Source: Rhizobiales bacterium YIM 77505
Lineage (GTDB): Bacteria; Pseudomonadota; Alphaproteobacteria; Rhizobiales; Beijerinckiaceae
DNA: 64,000 nt
Assembly: GCA_000745135.1 (NCBI GenBank)
Contig: JQNH01000001.1
Coordinates: 2,666,001-2,730,000, forward strand
Direction: 5' to 3'
Shown here piece after piece: positions 17,300 to 25,915 of the stretch (positions are counted from its first letter, which is position 1; each line of letters starts with the position of its first letter). The notes under the pieces are model-generated. The model had not been told where the DNA came from, ran no database searches, and saw only the letters and a list, made by a program, of their open reading frames with translations. Made by a program: the position numbers and the translations under genes.

Positions 17300-17771
17300 A
17301 GCGCCCTCCCCACCAAAGGTTCAATCGGGCGACACGCGCCCAGGTTGAAGGTTCAGACGGCGAACCGCCTGGCTCAGCGGGGATGAGCCGTCGCCGCCGC
17401 CGTGCGATGGAGACACGACTGGCGTCGATGGGCTCTTCGCCCGAGAAGCTGCCTTTGTTTGGATGGGGGAACCCCCAACCGCACGCCGGGCAAGATGGAC
17501 AAGCCTCTTCAGTCGCCGGATTTGGAAACCGGCTGAGACCAAAAAAGCCCGCTCCGTCGTTGCTTTAAGCTGCGTCCCCCGTGGAGAGCGGGGTTCGCCG
17601 GTTTCGCCTCCGGCTGCCGGTCGTTGTTCGGGACGCGGCTCTTTGAGCCGGGGTCCTTGCCTCGAGGATGTCCATCCCCCGAGATTGGACCCATGTCCCT
17701 GGCGGCTGTCCGGCCTCTTGTCCGGATGCCCACCGACCGGCACGCGGCCACAGGCACGTGCGAAATTGGGC
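17300..17771 (-). ncRNA. Putative speF leader RNA upstream of ornithine decarboxylase
   Basis: The 5' leader of the decarboxylase, about 470 nt and free of convincing reading frames. It is rich in hairpins: CGGCTC-AAA-GAGCCG (17649-17635), GGATG-GA-CATCC, paired CCGG blocks, CCCCG-N7-CGGGG, and a late GGGGG/CCCCC hairpin. The speF motif is a structured RNA described upstream of ornithine decarboxylase genes in alphaproteobacteria; position, size and hairpin density agree. The Rfam assignment is from memory and position, not from a covariance search. The boundaries run from the expected transcription start near 17771 to the start codon; the conserved element probably ends at the U tract at 17541. 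Confidence 0.68.
17541..17593 (-). terminator. Attenuator hairpin in the decarboxylase leader
   Basis: On the reverse strand CCCGCTC (17592-17586) can pair with GAGCGGG (17554-17548), immediately followed by six T (17546-17541): an intrinsic terminator inside the leader. The same 5' arm (CCCCG, 17593-17589) pairs alternatively with CGGGG (17581-17577). The two pairings exclude one another, the usual design of transcription attenuation. Which state polyamines or ornithine favour cannot be told from sequence. Confidence 0.65.
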
Positions 17772-17777
17772 ATGCGT

Positions 17778-17806
17778 TAAATACGGAGCCTTGCCCTCGA
17801 TCTCAA
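17778..17806 (-). promoter_or_regulatory. Sigma-70-like promoter of the decarboxylase leader
   Basis: On the reverse strand TTGAGA (17806-17801), exactly 17 bases, then TATTTA (17783-17778). Start of transcription is expected near 17771. This places the attenuator about 180-230 nt into the transcript. Confidence 0.65.
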
Positions 17807-17966
17807 GTGGTTTCTTGGGCCCACGCACAAAATTCGCCACGATCAGGCTCGACAGCCGGATAGGTGCGTCCGCCGCCAAGCTCGGGTGGACGCGCGGCGA
17901 AGCTTCCCCTAGGTGTGACATCCGAACGGCCGACAGCGGCCTCACCGTTCCACGAACAAGAATCCG

Positions 17967-19529
17967 ATGATCTTTCCCAGCCGCCGGTCCATCCTCCAGG
18001 CGCTTGCCGCCGCCACCGCCCTCGCCGGCACAGGCCATGGGCACGCTCAGCAAACGGCGGCCCCGCCGCCCAATCCGTTCCGCTACGAGGACATCATCCG
18101 GCGGGCACGCGATCTTGCCGGCGCTCCCTTCGACGCCAATGTCCCCCCTCTTCCCGAGCCCCTGAACCGGCTCGACTTCGACAGCTATCGGGATATCCGC
18201 TTCAGGCCCGAGCGCGCGCTTCTCGCCTCGTCGGGCGGACCGTTCCGGATGCACCTTTTTCATCTCGGCTTTCTGTATCAGCGGCCGGTTACGGTGAACG
18301 TCATCCGCGACGGTGTCCCCACTCCCATTCCCTACCAGCCGCAGCTCTTCGATTATGGCCGCAACCGCATCGAGCGGCCGCTGCCGGTGAACCTTGGCTT
18401 CGCTGGCTTCCGGCTCCACTATCCGCTCAACGATCCCCGTATCTTCGATGAGCTCATCGCGTTCCTCGGCGCGAGCTACTTCCGCTTCCTGGGTCGTGAT
18501 CAGCGCTATGGCTTGTCGGCCCGCGGCCTGGCCCTCAATGTGGAGGCTGCTGGTGGCGAGGAGTTTCCCTTCTTCCGTGAGTTCTGGATCGACCTCCCAG
18601 CGTCGGGGGCGGACCGCGCTCTTGTCTACGCCCTTCTGGATAGCGCCTCCGTGACCGGTGCCTTCCGTTTCGAGATCCATCCCGCGATCGAGACCTGGAT
18701 CGAGGTGACGGCGACGCTCTTTCCGAGGCGCACCCTCACCTCGGTCGGCCTCGCGCCGCTCACCTCCATGTTCTTCGAGGGCGAGAACGACCGCCACAAC
18801 ATCGACGACTTCCGCCCCGAACTGCACGATTCAGACGGGCTGCTGATGCATACCAGCGCCGGAGAATGGATCTGGCGGCCCTTGCACAACCCCACCCGCA
18901 AGTGGGTGTCGGCCTTCATGGACGTCAATCCGCGCGGCTTCGGTCTCATCCAGCGCGACCGCGCCTTCGAGAGCTATCAGGACCTGGAGGCCTACTACCA
19001 TCAGCGCCCTGGCTACTGGGTCGAGCCCATCGGCAACTGGGGCGAGGGACATGTCGAGCTCGTGGAGATCCCGACCGACAACGAGACCCACGACAACATC
19101 GTCGCGTATTGGGAGCCTCGGCACCCCTACCAGCCCGGGCAGGAGATCACCTTCGCCTATCGGCTGCGCGCCGTGGCCTCCAGCGACATGCATCCGGGCG
19201 GCAAGGTCGTCAACACCTATCACGCCCCAGCCCGCGCCAGCGGCTCGCCGGAACCCGCCGACCCGACGACGCGGCGCTTCCTGATCGATTTCGCCGGCGG
19301 CGACCTGGAATACTACCTGTCCGATCCGGCACAGGTTCAACTCGTGCCTTGGACCTCGGTCGGGCGCATCACGCATATGTTCGTCGTGCCCAATGAGCAC
19401 ATCAACGGGTTCCGCGCCGCCTTCGACGTCAGGCTCGAGCCGGGACAGGCGACGGATCTGCGCGCCTATCTTCGCGCCGGCAACAAGGCCCTGACGGAGA
19501 CCTGGACCTACCCATGGGCGGCACCCTAG
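17967..19529 (+). CDS. Periplasmic glucan biosynthesis protein (OpgG/OpgD family)
   Basis: A 520-residue exported protein of the MdoG/OpgG family, needed for synthesis of osmoregulated periplasmic glucans. The N-terminus SRRSILQALAAATALAG is a twin-arginine signal, which is the feature of OpgD rather than OpgG, so a Tat-exported OpgD-like member is likely. Family signatures include PFRYEDIIRRARDLA, LDFDSYRDIRFRPE, SYFRFLGRDQRYGLSARGLAL, LTSMFFEGEN and WIWRPLHNP. Length is normal. It starts about 150 bases from the divergent decarboxylase promoter and its 3' end overlaps the next GNAT gene by 16 bases. Confidence 0.92.
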   Translation: MIFPSRRSILQALAAATALAGTGHGHAQQTAAPPPNPFRYEDIIRRARDLAGAPFDANVPPLPEPLNRLDFDSYRDIRFRPERALLASSGGPFRMHLFHLGFLYQRPVTVNVIRDGVPTPIPYQPQLFDYGRNRIERPLPVNLGFAGFRLHYPLNDPRIFDELIAFLGASYFRFLGRDQRYGLSARGLALNVEAAGGEEFPFFREFWIDLPASGADRALVYALLDSASVTGAFRFEIHPAIETWIEVTATLFPRRTLTSVGLAPLTSMFFEGENDRHNIDDFRPELHDSDGLLMHTSAGEWIWRPLHNPTRKWVSAFMDVNPRGFGLIQRDRAFESYQDLEAYYHQRPGYWVEPIGNWGEGHVELVEIPTDNETHDNIVAYWEPRHPYQPGQEITFAYRLRAVASSDMHPGGKVVNTYHAPARASGSPEPADPTTRRFLIDFAGGDLEYYLSDPAQVQLVPWTSVGRITHMFVVPNEHINGFRAAFDVRLEPGQATDLRAYLRAGNKALTETWTYPWAAP

Positions 19530-19999
19530 CTGTAGGGGAGCGCTTGTCCCGAAAGCCCCTCATCCGGCCCGCTGTCGAGGCCGATGTGGAGGCGCTGCTC
19601 GCGATCGAGAACGCTGTCTTCCCCACCGATCGCCTGACCCGACGTCAATTCCGTCACGCCGTCCGCTCGCCGACAATCCTGTTCCTGGTCGCGGTTCTCG
19701 ATCGACAGCCGGTGGGCTATGTGACGGTCCAGCACCGACGGGGGGCGGCAAGCGGCCATTTGACCTCGCTTGCTGTCGCTCGCAGCGCGATGGGACGTGG
19801 CCTCGGGCGGGCCCTGCTCGCCGGCGCCGAGGCAGCGGCGGCGCAGGCCGGCTGCAGGTGCCTTCGTCTTGAGGTCCGCCCGCGCAACATGCGCGCCCGC
19901 CACCTTTACGAAGCGGCCGGCTGGCGCCGCATCGCCAAGATCGAGGACTATTACGAGGATGGCGCCCCGGCTTATCGTTACGAGAAGACCTTGCCCTGA
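19514..19999 (+). CDS. RimI-like GNAT N-acetyltransferase
   Basis: A 161-residue GNAT protein close to the ribosomal-protein/peptide acetyltransferase RimI group: IRPAVEADVEALLAIENAVFPTDRLTRRQFRHAV at the start, then HLTSLAVARSAMGRGLGRALLAGAEAAA (acetyl-CoA loop) and LEVRPRNMRARHLYEAAGWRRI, whose NxxAxxLYxxxGF-type motif is typical. Two starts are possible: ATG at 19514, overlapping the glucan gene, or TTG at 19544, which has AGGGG five bases upstream and no overlap. The domain is complete either way. The substrate is unknown. Confidence 0.88.
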   Translation: MGGTLAVGERLSRKPLIRPAVEADVEALLAIENAVFPTDRLTRRQFRHAVRSPTILFLVAVLDRQPVGYVTVQHRRGAASGHLTSLAVARSAMGRGLGRALLAGAEAAAAQAGCRCLRLEVRPRNMRARHLYEAAGWRRIAKIEDYYEDGAPAYRYEKTLP

Positions 20000-20137
20000 G
20001 CGGCAATAACGGCCGCCCCTCCTGCCAAGCCCTGTGAGTCCCGCGAAGGGCGCAACCGTCCCGTGCGGACGGGCCGCTCGCGCCGGGGCAGCCCCTCGCG
20101 TAAGGTCGCCGGCGAACCTCCCGGCAACAGAAGCTCC

Positions 20138-21058
20138 ATGGACGCCGGCCCTCTCGCAAGGCCCGACACCGCGCACACCGAGCAGCGGCGGCGCCTGATT
20201 GGCATCTTGCTCATGTGCGGCGCGGTGGCCTGCTTCTCAGGCCTCGACGCCTGTGCCAAGTGGCTGAACCGCTCGATCGACCCGATGGTGACGGTGTGGG
20301 CCCGCTATATGGCAAGCGTGCTCGTCGTCTCCGTCGTTCTCAACCCGATCACCGTCCCAGGGCTCCTGCGCACCCGAAGGCCTTGGCTGCAGGCCGGCCG
20401 ATCCGTCCTGGTCCTCCTCTCGACCATCCTCAATTTCATAGCGCTGCAATATCTCCAGCTCACCGAGACGGTGTCGATCATGTTCGCGACACCGCTCCTG
20501 GTCGCGCTGCTGGCCGGACCGATCCTCGGCGAATGGGTGGGGCCACGGCGGCTCGTCGCGATTGCGGTGGGCTTCATCGGTGTCCTGATCGTGACGCGCC
20601 CAGGCCTCGGGGGAATGCACCCGGCAGCGCTCCTGTGCGTTGCAGGAGCGGTCTGCTACGCCTTCTACGGAATCAGCACGCGCATTCTCGCCGCCCATGA
20701 CTCCTCGGCGACGACGATGTTCTATTCAGGCATTGCCGGCGTTGTTCTCATGACCCCGGCGCTGCCGCTGTTCTGGACAACGCCGCCCTCCGCCATGGTC
20801 TGGGGCATCATGCTCCTCATGGGCGCCTTCGGGGCGCTGGGGCACTGGCTTCTCATCATTGCCCATGCCCGGGCGCCGGCGGCGTTGCTCGCGCCCTTCA
20901 TCTACACGCAGCTCGTCTGGATGATGGCGCTCGGCTATTTCGTGTTCGGCGATCTGCCGGACCGCTGGACTCTGATCGGCGGCGTCATCGTGATCGGCTC
21001 CGGGCTTTATCTCCTCTATCGCGAGCAGGTCCGCAAGGAAGGCAAGGCCGCCCCATGA
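20138..21058 (+). CDS. DMT (EamA) family transporter
   Basis: A 306-residue inner-membrane protein with about ten transmembrane helices arranged as two EamA halves (about 20-150 and 165-300). LLMCGAVACFSGLDACAKWLN starts helix 1, and LQYLQLTETVSIMFATPLLVALL is the typical end of the first repeat. Members export or import metabolites by the drug/metabolite fold; substrate unknown. ATG at 20138 gives a normal N-terminus; the longer frame from 20063 is low complexity. It follows the GNAT gene on the same strand. Confidence 0.88.
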   Translation: MDAGPLARPDTAHTEQRRRLIGILLMCGAVACFSGLDACAKWLNRSIDPMVTVWARYMASVLVVSVVLNPITVPGLLRTRRPWLQAGRSVLVLLSTILNFIALQYLQLTETVSIMFATPLLVALLAGPILGEWVGPRRLVAIAVGFIGVLIVTRPGLGGMHPAALLCVAGAVCYAFYGISTRILAAHDSSATTMFYSGIAGVVLMTPALPLFWTTPPSAMVWGIMLLMGAFGALGHWLLIIAHARAPAALLAPFIYTQLVWMMALGYFVFGDLPDRWTLIGGVIVIGSGLYLLYREQVRKEGKAAP

Positions 21059-21300
21059 GCAGCAGGGGCAGCGCGAAGCGACGATGCCAGAAGAGGCCAG
21101 CAGACGAGGAACAACCTCGCCCGCTCCGCTGCCGAGAGGAGAGGTCCCTCGCGCTTCACGGTTAACAAGCCGTCGACGAACCCGATCCGGACCGTGCCTT
21201 CCATCTAAGGCTTCGGAAAGCTTTCTTCTCTAGAACGAGAAACGGGGCGCCAGGCTCATCGGACTGCGGCCGGGCGCGCCGTCTGCGACGGGGTTCTCCG

Positions 21301-21879
21301 ATGTCCTCACGATCTTCGCTGCCGCGTCTGTTCTCGCCCGTTCATCGACGGCTCGTCAGATTCCGGCAAGACGAACGGGGCGCCACTGCCATCGAATTCG
21401 CGGCGATCGCAGCGCCCTTCTTCGCGCTGCTCTTCGCGATCATCGAGACAGCGCTGACCTTGTGGGCGACCCAGGTCCTCGAGAACGGCGTCTCGGATGC
21501 GTCCCGCCGCCTCTACACGGGTCAGTTCCAGCAGGCCAATGCGGGCAAGGACACCGAGACCCTCGTGAAACTGTTCCGAGACGAGATCTGCAAAGGTGGG
21601 GCGCTCATGTTCTCTTGCGACCAGATCAAGATCGACGTGCGGCCTCTGCCTGCCTTCCCGAACAGCAGGCCGGAAACGCCGATCACCGACGGGCAGTTCG
21701 ACGCGAACAAGTTCAACCAGTTCGTGCCGCCCAAACCGAGTGAGATCGCGATTGTGCGGGCTGCGGTCGAGATTCCCGTCTTTGTGAGCCTGCTCAACCC
21801 TAAGCAGGCCAACCTCACCAATGGCAACCGCCTCATCATGGCCACGGCGACCTTCCGTGCCGAACCTTACAGCGGTTGA
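21301..21879 (+). CDS. TadE/G-type pseudopilin-like protein
   Basis: A 192-residue protein with a basic N-terminus, then the TadE signature RGATAIEFAAIAAPFFALLFAIIETALTLW (about residues 28-57), a conserved Glu next to a membrane helix. The rest is extracytoplasmic with two Cys (EICKGG, FSCDQI). TadE-like proteins are minor pseudopilins of Flp/Tad pili. A second TadE-like gene follows ten bases downstream. No Tad secretion ATPase or prepilin peptidase gene is in the window, so these are an outlying pair. Confidence 0.87.
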   Translation: MSSRSSLPRLFSPVHRRLVRFRQDERGATAIEFAAIAAPFFALLFAIIETALTLWATQVLENGVSDASRRLYTGQFQQANAGKDTETLVKLFRDEICKGGALMFSCDQIKIDVRPLPAFPNSRPETPITDGQFDANKFNQFVPPKPSEIAIVRAAVEIPVFVSLLNPKQANLTNGNRLIMATATFRAEPYSG

Positions 21880-21889
21880 GGGCTCTTCG

Positions 21890-22528
21890 ATGCGCGCATC
21901 CCCTCTTCTTCGGCCGAAGTCCCGTCTCGAGGCGCGCTTGAAGCGCCTTTTAACTGAAGACCGGGGCGTCGCGGCAGTCGAGTTCGCGATGGTGCTGCCG
22001 GTCATGGTGCTGCTCTATCTCGGCATGACAGAGCTCACCTTCGCCGTGAACACCGATCGCAAGCTGACCCATCTTTCGCGGACCCTCGCCGATCTCACCG
22101 GGCGCGAGCCGGGTTCGACGAACGCCACGGCCATGGAGAACATCTTCAGCGCTGCGACTGCGGTGATGGCGCCCTACAACAGCGATGGGGTGAACATGGT
22201 CGTCTCCAGCATCGTCGTGAGACCGGCGAGCGGCACGGACGACGACGGCAATCCGAACGTGAAGGGATTCGTCTGCTGGAGTTCGGCCAAGGGACCGGCC
22301 GCGAGCCCCTTGGGAGAAGGGACGGAAGTGCTCGTCCCCCAGGGCTTCCGCAAAGCGGGTTCGTCCTTCATCCGCGCGGATGTCACCATGCCCTATGCAC
22401 CGGTGTTCGGCTCCGGCGTTCTTCAGATGGTGTCAGGCACGGCGACCATCACGCTGTCGGAGCAGACTCCCTGGCCCGTGCGGAACCTCAGCGAGATCAA
22501 ATGGGGTACGAAGGGCTGCCTGCCGTGA
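21890..22528 (+). CDS. Second TadE/G-type pseudopilin-like protein
   Basis: A 212-residue protein with the same layout as its neighbour: basic lead, RGVAAVEFAMVLPVMVLLYLGMTELTFA (about residues 26-53) as the TadE helix with its Glu, then a long extracytoplasmic domain with Cys at FVCWSS and at the extreme C-terminus (GCLP). ATG at 21890 is ten bases after the upstream stop; the longer frame from 21821 overlaps that gene. The two are likely cotranslated minor pilins. Converges with the mutase gene. Confidence 0.86.
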   Translation: MRASPLLRPKSRLEARLKRLLTEDRGVAAVEFAMVLPVMVLLYLGMTELTFAVNTDRKLTHLSRTLADLTGREPGSTNATAMENIFSAATAVMAPYNSDGVNMVVSSIVVRPASGTDDDGNPNVKGFVCWSSAKGPAASPLGEGTEVLVPQGFRKAGSSFIRADVTMPYAPVFGSGVLQMVSGTATITLSEQTPWPVRNLSEIKWGTKGCLP

Positions 22529-22574
22529 GGCGCAACCCTCGCTTTCTCGCCCTTCCTCTAAGGGAAGTGGATCG

Positions 22575-24074
22575 TCAGATCGTCTGGTTGTAGGCGCCGA
22601 CCTCGGGGTTTTCGCGCAGCACCGCATCCACGGCGTGGAACATCTCCCGCATGCGCGCCTCCGACACGGGGCTTTCGACCACCACGACGAGCTCGGGCTT
22701 GTTGGAAGAGGCGCGCACCAGCCCCCAAGTGCCGTCAGCCGTGACGACGCGCACGCCGTTGACGGTCACGAGGTCGCGGATCGGCTGACCGGCAACCGTC
22801 TCGCCCTTGCGCTGCATCTCGGCGAAGCGTCGAACGACCCGTTCGACCACCTCGTACTTGACCTCGTCCGGGCATTTCGGGGCCATGGTCGGGGAGCCCC
22901 AGGTCTTCGGCAGGGCACGATACAACTCCGCCATGGATTGACCCGGGTTGCGGTCCAGCATCTCCACCACATGAATGGCGGTGAGCAGGCCGTCGTCATA
23001 GCCGCGGCCGACCGGCGTGTTGAAGAAGAAGTGGCCGGACTTCTCGAAGCCGGCGAGCGCTTTGAGCTCGTTGACCCGGCGCTTGATATAGGAATGGCCG
23101 GTCTTCCAGTAATCAGCCTTAACGCCGCGCGCGGCAAGCTCGGGATCCGTCGAGAACAGACCGGTGGATTTCACGTCGACCACGAAGGTCGCACCCGGAT
23201 GAAGCTTCGAGAGGTCCCGTGCCAGCATGACGCCGATCTTGTCGGCGAAGATTTCCTCGCCCTCGTTGTCGACCACGCCGCAGCGGTCACCATCGCCGTC
23301 GAAGCCGAGGCCCACATCCGCCCCCGTCTCGCGGACCTTGTCCGCAATGGCGTGGAGCATCTTCATGTCTTCAGGATTCGGGTTGTAGCGCGGGAAGGTG
23401 TAGTCCGGCTCTGCATCGAGCGGAACGACCTCGCAGCCGAGCGCCTCGAGTACTCGCGGGGCGAAAGCGCCGGCCGTGCCGTTGCCGCAGGCCGCCACCA
23501 CCTTGAGCCTGCGCTTGATCTTGGGCCGGCTCGTGAGATCCGCGATGTAGCGCTCGGCAAAGTCGGGCACGAACTCGTATGATCCGCCCTGCCGCAACTT
23601 GAAGGCCGCGGAGAGGACGATGTCGCGCAGCCGCCCCATCTCCTCCGGCCCGAAAGTGAGCGGCCGATGGGCGCCCATCTTCACCCCGGTCCAGCCATTG
23701 TCGTTGTGGGAGGCCGTGACCATGGCCACACAGGGGCAATCCAGCGCGAACTGGGCGAAATAGGCCATCGGCGACAAGGCGAGACCGATGTCCTTCACCT
23801 TGAGGCCCGCCGCCATCATGCCGGAGACGAGGGCCATCTTGATTGCTGAAGAGTAGGAACGGAAATCGTGCCCTGTGACGATTTCCGGACGCTGGCCCAT
23901 CTCGTGCACCAGCGTGCCGATGCCCATCCCCAAAGCCTGCACGCCCATGAGGTTGATCTCATGGGGATAGAGCCAGCGGGCGTCGTACTCGCGAAAGCCC
24001 GTCGGCTTGACCAGCGGCTGCAGCTCGAAGGCGAAGGTGTTGGGCGTGAGCGCGGCTTGCGGCTTCGGGAACAT
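22575..24074 (-). CDS. Phosphomannomutase/phosphoglucomutase
   Basis: A 499-residue alpha-D-phosphohexomutase. The phosphoserine loop is VTASHNDNGWTGVKMG (about residues 127-142), the Mg-binding loop GFDGDGDRCGVVD (about 263-275), the sugar loop around GFEKSGHFFF, and the phosphate-binding loop RASSNKPEL near the C-terminus. It interconverts mannose or glucose 6- and 1-phosphates for surface polysaccharides. The start GFREYDARWLYPHEINLMG is typical of the AlgC-like group. Monocistronic in this window; the usual partner GDP-mannose pyrophosphorylase is absent. Confidence 0.92.
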   Translation of the reverse strand: MFPKPQAALTPNTFAFELQPLVKPTGFREYDARWLYPHEINLMGVQALGMGIGTLVHEMGQRPEIVTGHDFRSYSSAIKMALVSGMMAAGLKVKDIGLALSPMAYFAQFALDCPCVAMVTASHNDNGWTGVKMGAHRPLTFGPEEMGRLRDIVLSAAFKLRQGGSYEFVPDFAERYIADLTSRPKIKRRLKVVAACGNGTAGAFAPRVLEALGCEVVPLDAEPDYTFPRYNPNPEDMKMLHAIADKVRETGADVGLGFDGDGDRCGVVDNEGEEIFADKIGVMLARDLSKLHPGATFVVDVKSTGLFSTDPELAARGVKADYWKTGHSYIKRRVNELKALAGFEKSGHFFFNTPVGRGYDDGLLTAIHVVEMLDRNPGQSMAELYRALPKTWGSPTMAPKCPDEVKYEVVERVVRRFAEMQRKGETVAGQPIRDLVTVNGVRVVTADGTWGLVRASSNKPELVVVVESPVSEARMREMFHAVDAVLRENPEVGAYNQTI

Positions 24075-24181
24075 CGTTGGATTTCGCGTCTCAGGACGTG
24101 GGGAGGGACAAGGCGGGATAGCCGATCAATCGAGAAAAGTGAAATCGGTTCCGCAGCAGGTACCCGTGCCTGATCCTCGGC

Positions 24182-24691
24182 TCAACCCTTGAGCACCAGC
24201 CGCCCTTTCGCAATCTCGAAGCCCGGCAGGCGCTTCAGGAACGACATGCCGAGCAGGCTGGTACCGAGCTTGCCCGGCGGCAGCACCAGCGCCTCCACGT
24301 TGCGCACGGCAATCTCGCCGATCCTGACCTCGCCGATGCGGATCGGGGCCGCTGCGACGACGCCGTTCGCCGTCGCCACGCGATGAGTGTAGTCCCGCGG
24401 GCCAACACGGATGCCGGCCAATTCGGCATCTTCGTGCGAAAGGGCGACGAGGCTTGCCCCCGTGTCGACCATCATGCGGATGCGCCGGCCGTCGAGGGTC
24501 GGGTGGACGATGAAGTGGCCGCGCCAATCGGCAGCGACGGTCGTCGTCGGCCGACGATCTTCGGCCGGGGCACCCGGGGCCGGGGCGGTCGCAACCAAGC
24601 CGAGCTGCGACGCAATGCGTTCGCCGGCCGTGGTCGCCGAGAGAGCAGCTGCGGCCATCGTTCCAAAGGCCCAGACGATCGGACGCGTCAT
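24182..24691 (-). CDS. Single-domain retropepsin-like AA-clan aspartic protease (TIGR02281)
   Basis: A 169-residue protein with an N-terminal hydrophobic anchor (WAFGTMAAAALSAT) and one pepsin-type domain. The catalytic motif MVDTGASLVALS is at about residues 73-84, and the second half ends with LLGMSFLKRLPGFEIAKGRL, typical of TIGR02281. Such enzymes act as dimers at the membrane; substrates are unknown. The leader has a hairpin at 24702-24724 that covers the ribosome site (see findings). Likely monocistronic. Confidence 0.9.
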   Translation of the reverse strand: MTRPIVWAFGTMAAAALSATTAGERIASQLGLVATAPAPGAPAEDRRPTTTVAADWRGHFIVHPTLDGRRIRMMVDTGASLVALSHEDAELAGIRVGPRDYTHRVATANGVVAAAPIRIGEVRIGEIAVRNVEALVLPPGKLGTSLLGMSFLKRLPGFEIAKGRLVLKG

Positions 24692-24701
24692 GGATCCGGC
24701 T

Positions 24702-24724
24702 CCGTAGGATCCTCCGTCCTACGG
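24702..24724 (-). promoter_or_regulatory. Hairpin covering the ribosome-binding site of the AA-protease gene
   Basis: An 8-bp perfect stem (CCGTAGGA / TCCTACGG) with a 7-base loop starting ten bases before the ATG at 24691. On the transcribed strand the loop contains GGAGGA and the 3' arm runs into the GGAG that would serve as Shine-Dalgarno. It could lower translation, for example as a thermometer, but the stem is short. Confidence 0.4.
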
Positions 24725-24838
24725 ACGACAGCGCTGACGTCGTGCTAAGCGATGTACTGGCCGATCAACTTTCCGTCGCCTTGGTGTCCTGCTCCTTGCG
24801 GGATTGGCTTGAAAGCGAACCAATCTTCGAGTGAGCGG

Positions 24839-25735
24839 TCAGAGCCGCGCCAGCATGTTCTGGATGCCGGCGACCAGAGCCTGCTCGGGTTCGCGCCGGA
24901 CCGCGCGCACCCCCTTGCGCGCAAGCGCCTTTGCGACGAGGGCGACGCGTTTCTCGTCGCCGATCACTGTCACCTCACGAGGCTTGGGGAAGATGGAAAA
25001 GGCGCCGTTGATCTCATCGCCGGTAAGAAGACCAGAGATGTACGGCCCGAGCGCCGCGGGCGAGAGGCGCCCGGTCACGGCGGCGGCGCGGGCGCCGAAG
25101 ATGAGGTGCAGAAGACCGATGCGCCGCCCCTCCCCACCGTTGCGTTCGGCGGCCTCCAGTCCCTCATCGAAGCCGGACGGATCCTCTGGCTCGGCCGCCG
25201 GGCGGCCCACCATGGAATGGTGGCGCAGGAGCCCATACATCTCGCCGGTGAAGTAGGTGGCAAAGCGCGTGATGCGGCCCTCCCTCACCTCAACCCATTT
25301 CGGGTGGGTGCCGGGCAGGCAGACGAGACCGTCCGTGATGCCGGCTCCAAAGACGAGGGTTTCCTCCCCCCGCATCACGTCCACGGCGCCGGGAGCAGGC
25401 TCGCAGCACAGGCCCGGCACAATATGACCCTTGCGCTCTTCCTTAAGCGCCACCTCCGTTAGGGCACGGGCGACGTCGTCCGGTCCCGTCGGACAGGCGA
25501 TGTAGGGCGCCATGGTCCAGCCCTCACGGCTTCCCACCATGCCGACGAGCATCACGGGAACGGCAGGCTCGCCCTCGAGCCAAGTGCCGCAATGCCTCAG
25601 GAACACATCGCGGTGCTGGCCTTCTTTCACGGCCGAAATGCCCTCCTCGGAGGAGAGGCGCTCAAGCACCGTCTCGCCGTCCACGAGGAATGCGCGGAAG
25701 CGGCTCGTTCCCCAATCAACCAGGATGAAGCGCAT
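24839..25735 (-). CDS. dgoK: 2-dehydro-3-deoxygalactonokinase
   Basis: A 298-residue ASKHA-type sugar kinase phosphorylating 2-keto-3-deoxygalactonate to KDPGal in De Ley-Doudoroff galactose breakdown. Signatures: FILVDWGTSRFRAFLVDG at the start (phosphate-1 motif), GMVGSREGW, CLPGTHPKWVEV and FTGEMYGLLRHHS. Length is normal. The usual partner KDPGal aldolase is not adjacent. ATG at 25735 is used; a GTG at 25753 that overlaps the stop of a 49-codon frame upstream is possible and would make the two coupled. Ribosome sites are poor for both. Confidence 0.9.
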   Translation of the reverse strand: MRFILVDWGTSRFRAFLVDGETVLERLSSEEGISAVKEGQHRDVFLRHCGTWLEGEPAVPVMLVGMVGSREGWTMAPYIACPTGPDDVARALTEVALKEERKGHIVPGLCCEPAPGAVDVMRGEETLVFGAGITDGLVCLPGTHPKWVEVREGRITRFATYFTGEMYGLLRHHSMVGRPAAEPEDPSGFDEGLEAAERNGGEGRRIGLLHLIFGARAAAVTGRLSPAALGPYISGLLTGDEINGAFSIFPKPREVTVIGDEKRVALVAKALARKGVRAVRREPEQALVAGIQNMLARL

Positions 25736-25749
25736 GCGTGGACCAAAGT

Positions 25750-25899
25750 TCACCGGGCGACGATCGCGCGGAGAAGCACTTCCAGGATGACGATCCGGTT
25801 CTCATAGGCAGACACTTCGGCAGCAGCCTTCCGCGCCCTGCCCTGATCGACATTCGCGGAAACGAGAACCCCGCACAAATCGCCAAGCATCACCGCCAT
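25750..25899 (-). CDS. Possible 49-residue small protein between upp and dgoK
   Basis: A short frame from ATG at 25899 to TGA at 25750. The peptide is half hydrophobic at the start (MAVMLGDLCGVLVSANV) and helical later (AYENRIVILEVLLRAIVAR). It fills the space between upp and the kinase, and its stop overlaps a possible GTG start of the kinase (GTGA). Against it: no Shine-Dalgarno, and the region is GC-rich so frames stay open by chance. I do not recognise it. Confidence 0.25.
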   Translation of the reverse strand: MAVMLGDLCGVLVSANVDQGRARKAAAEVSAYENRIVILEVLLRAIVAR

Positions 25900-25915
25900 T
25901 CCCACACAGCACCGC

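Noticed and set aside
17321-17773. 150-codon frame across the decarboxylase leader
   Set aside because: The region is better explained by RNA structure; the frame crosses the U tract and has no domain or ribosome site.
21301-22528. Complete Tad pilus locus
   Set aside because: Only two TadE-like genes are present; no secretion ATPase, secretin or prepilin peptidase is in the window.
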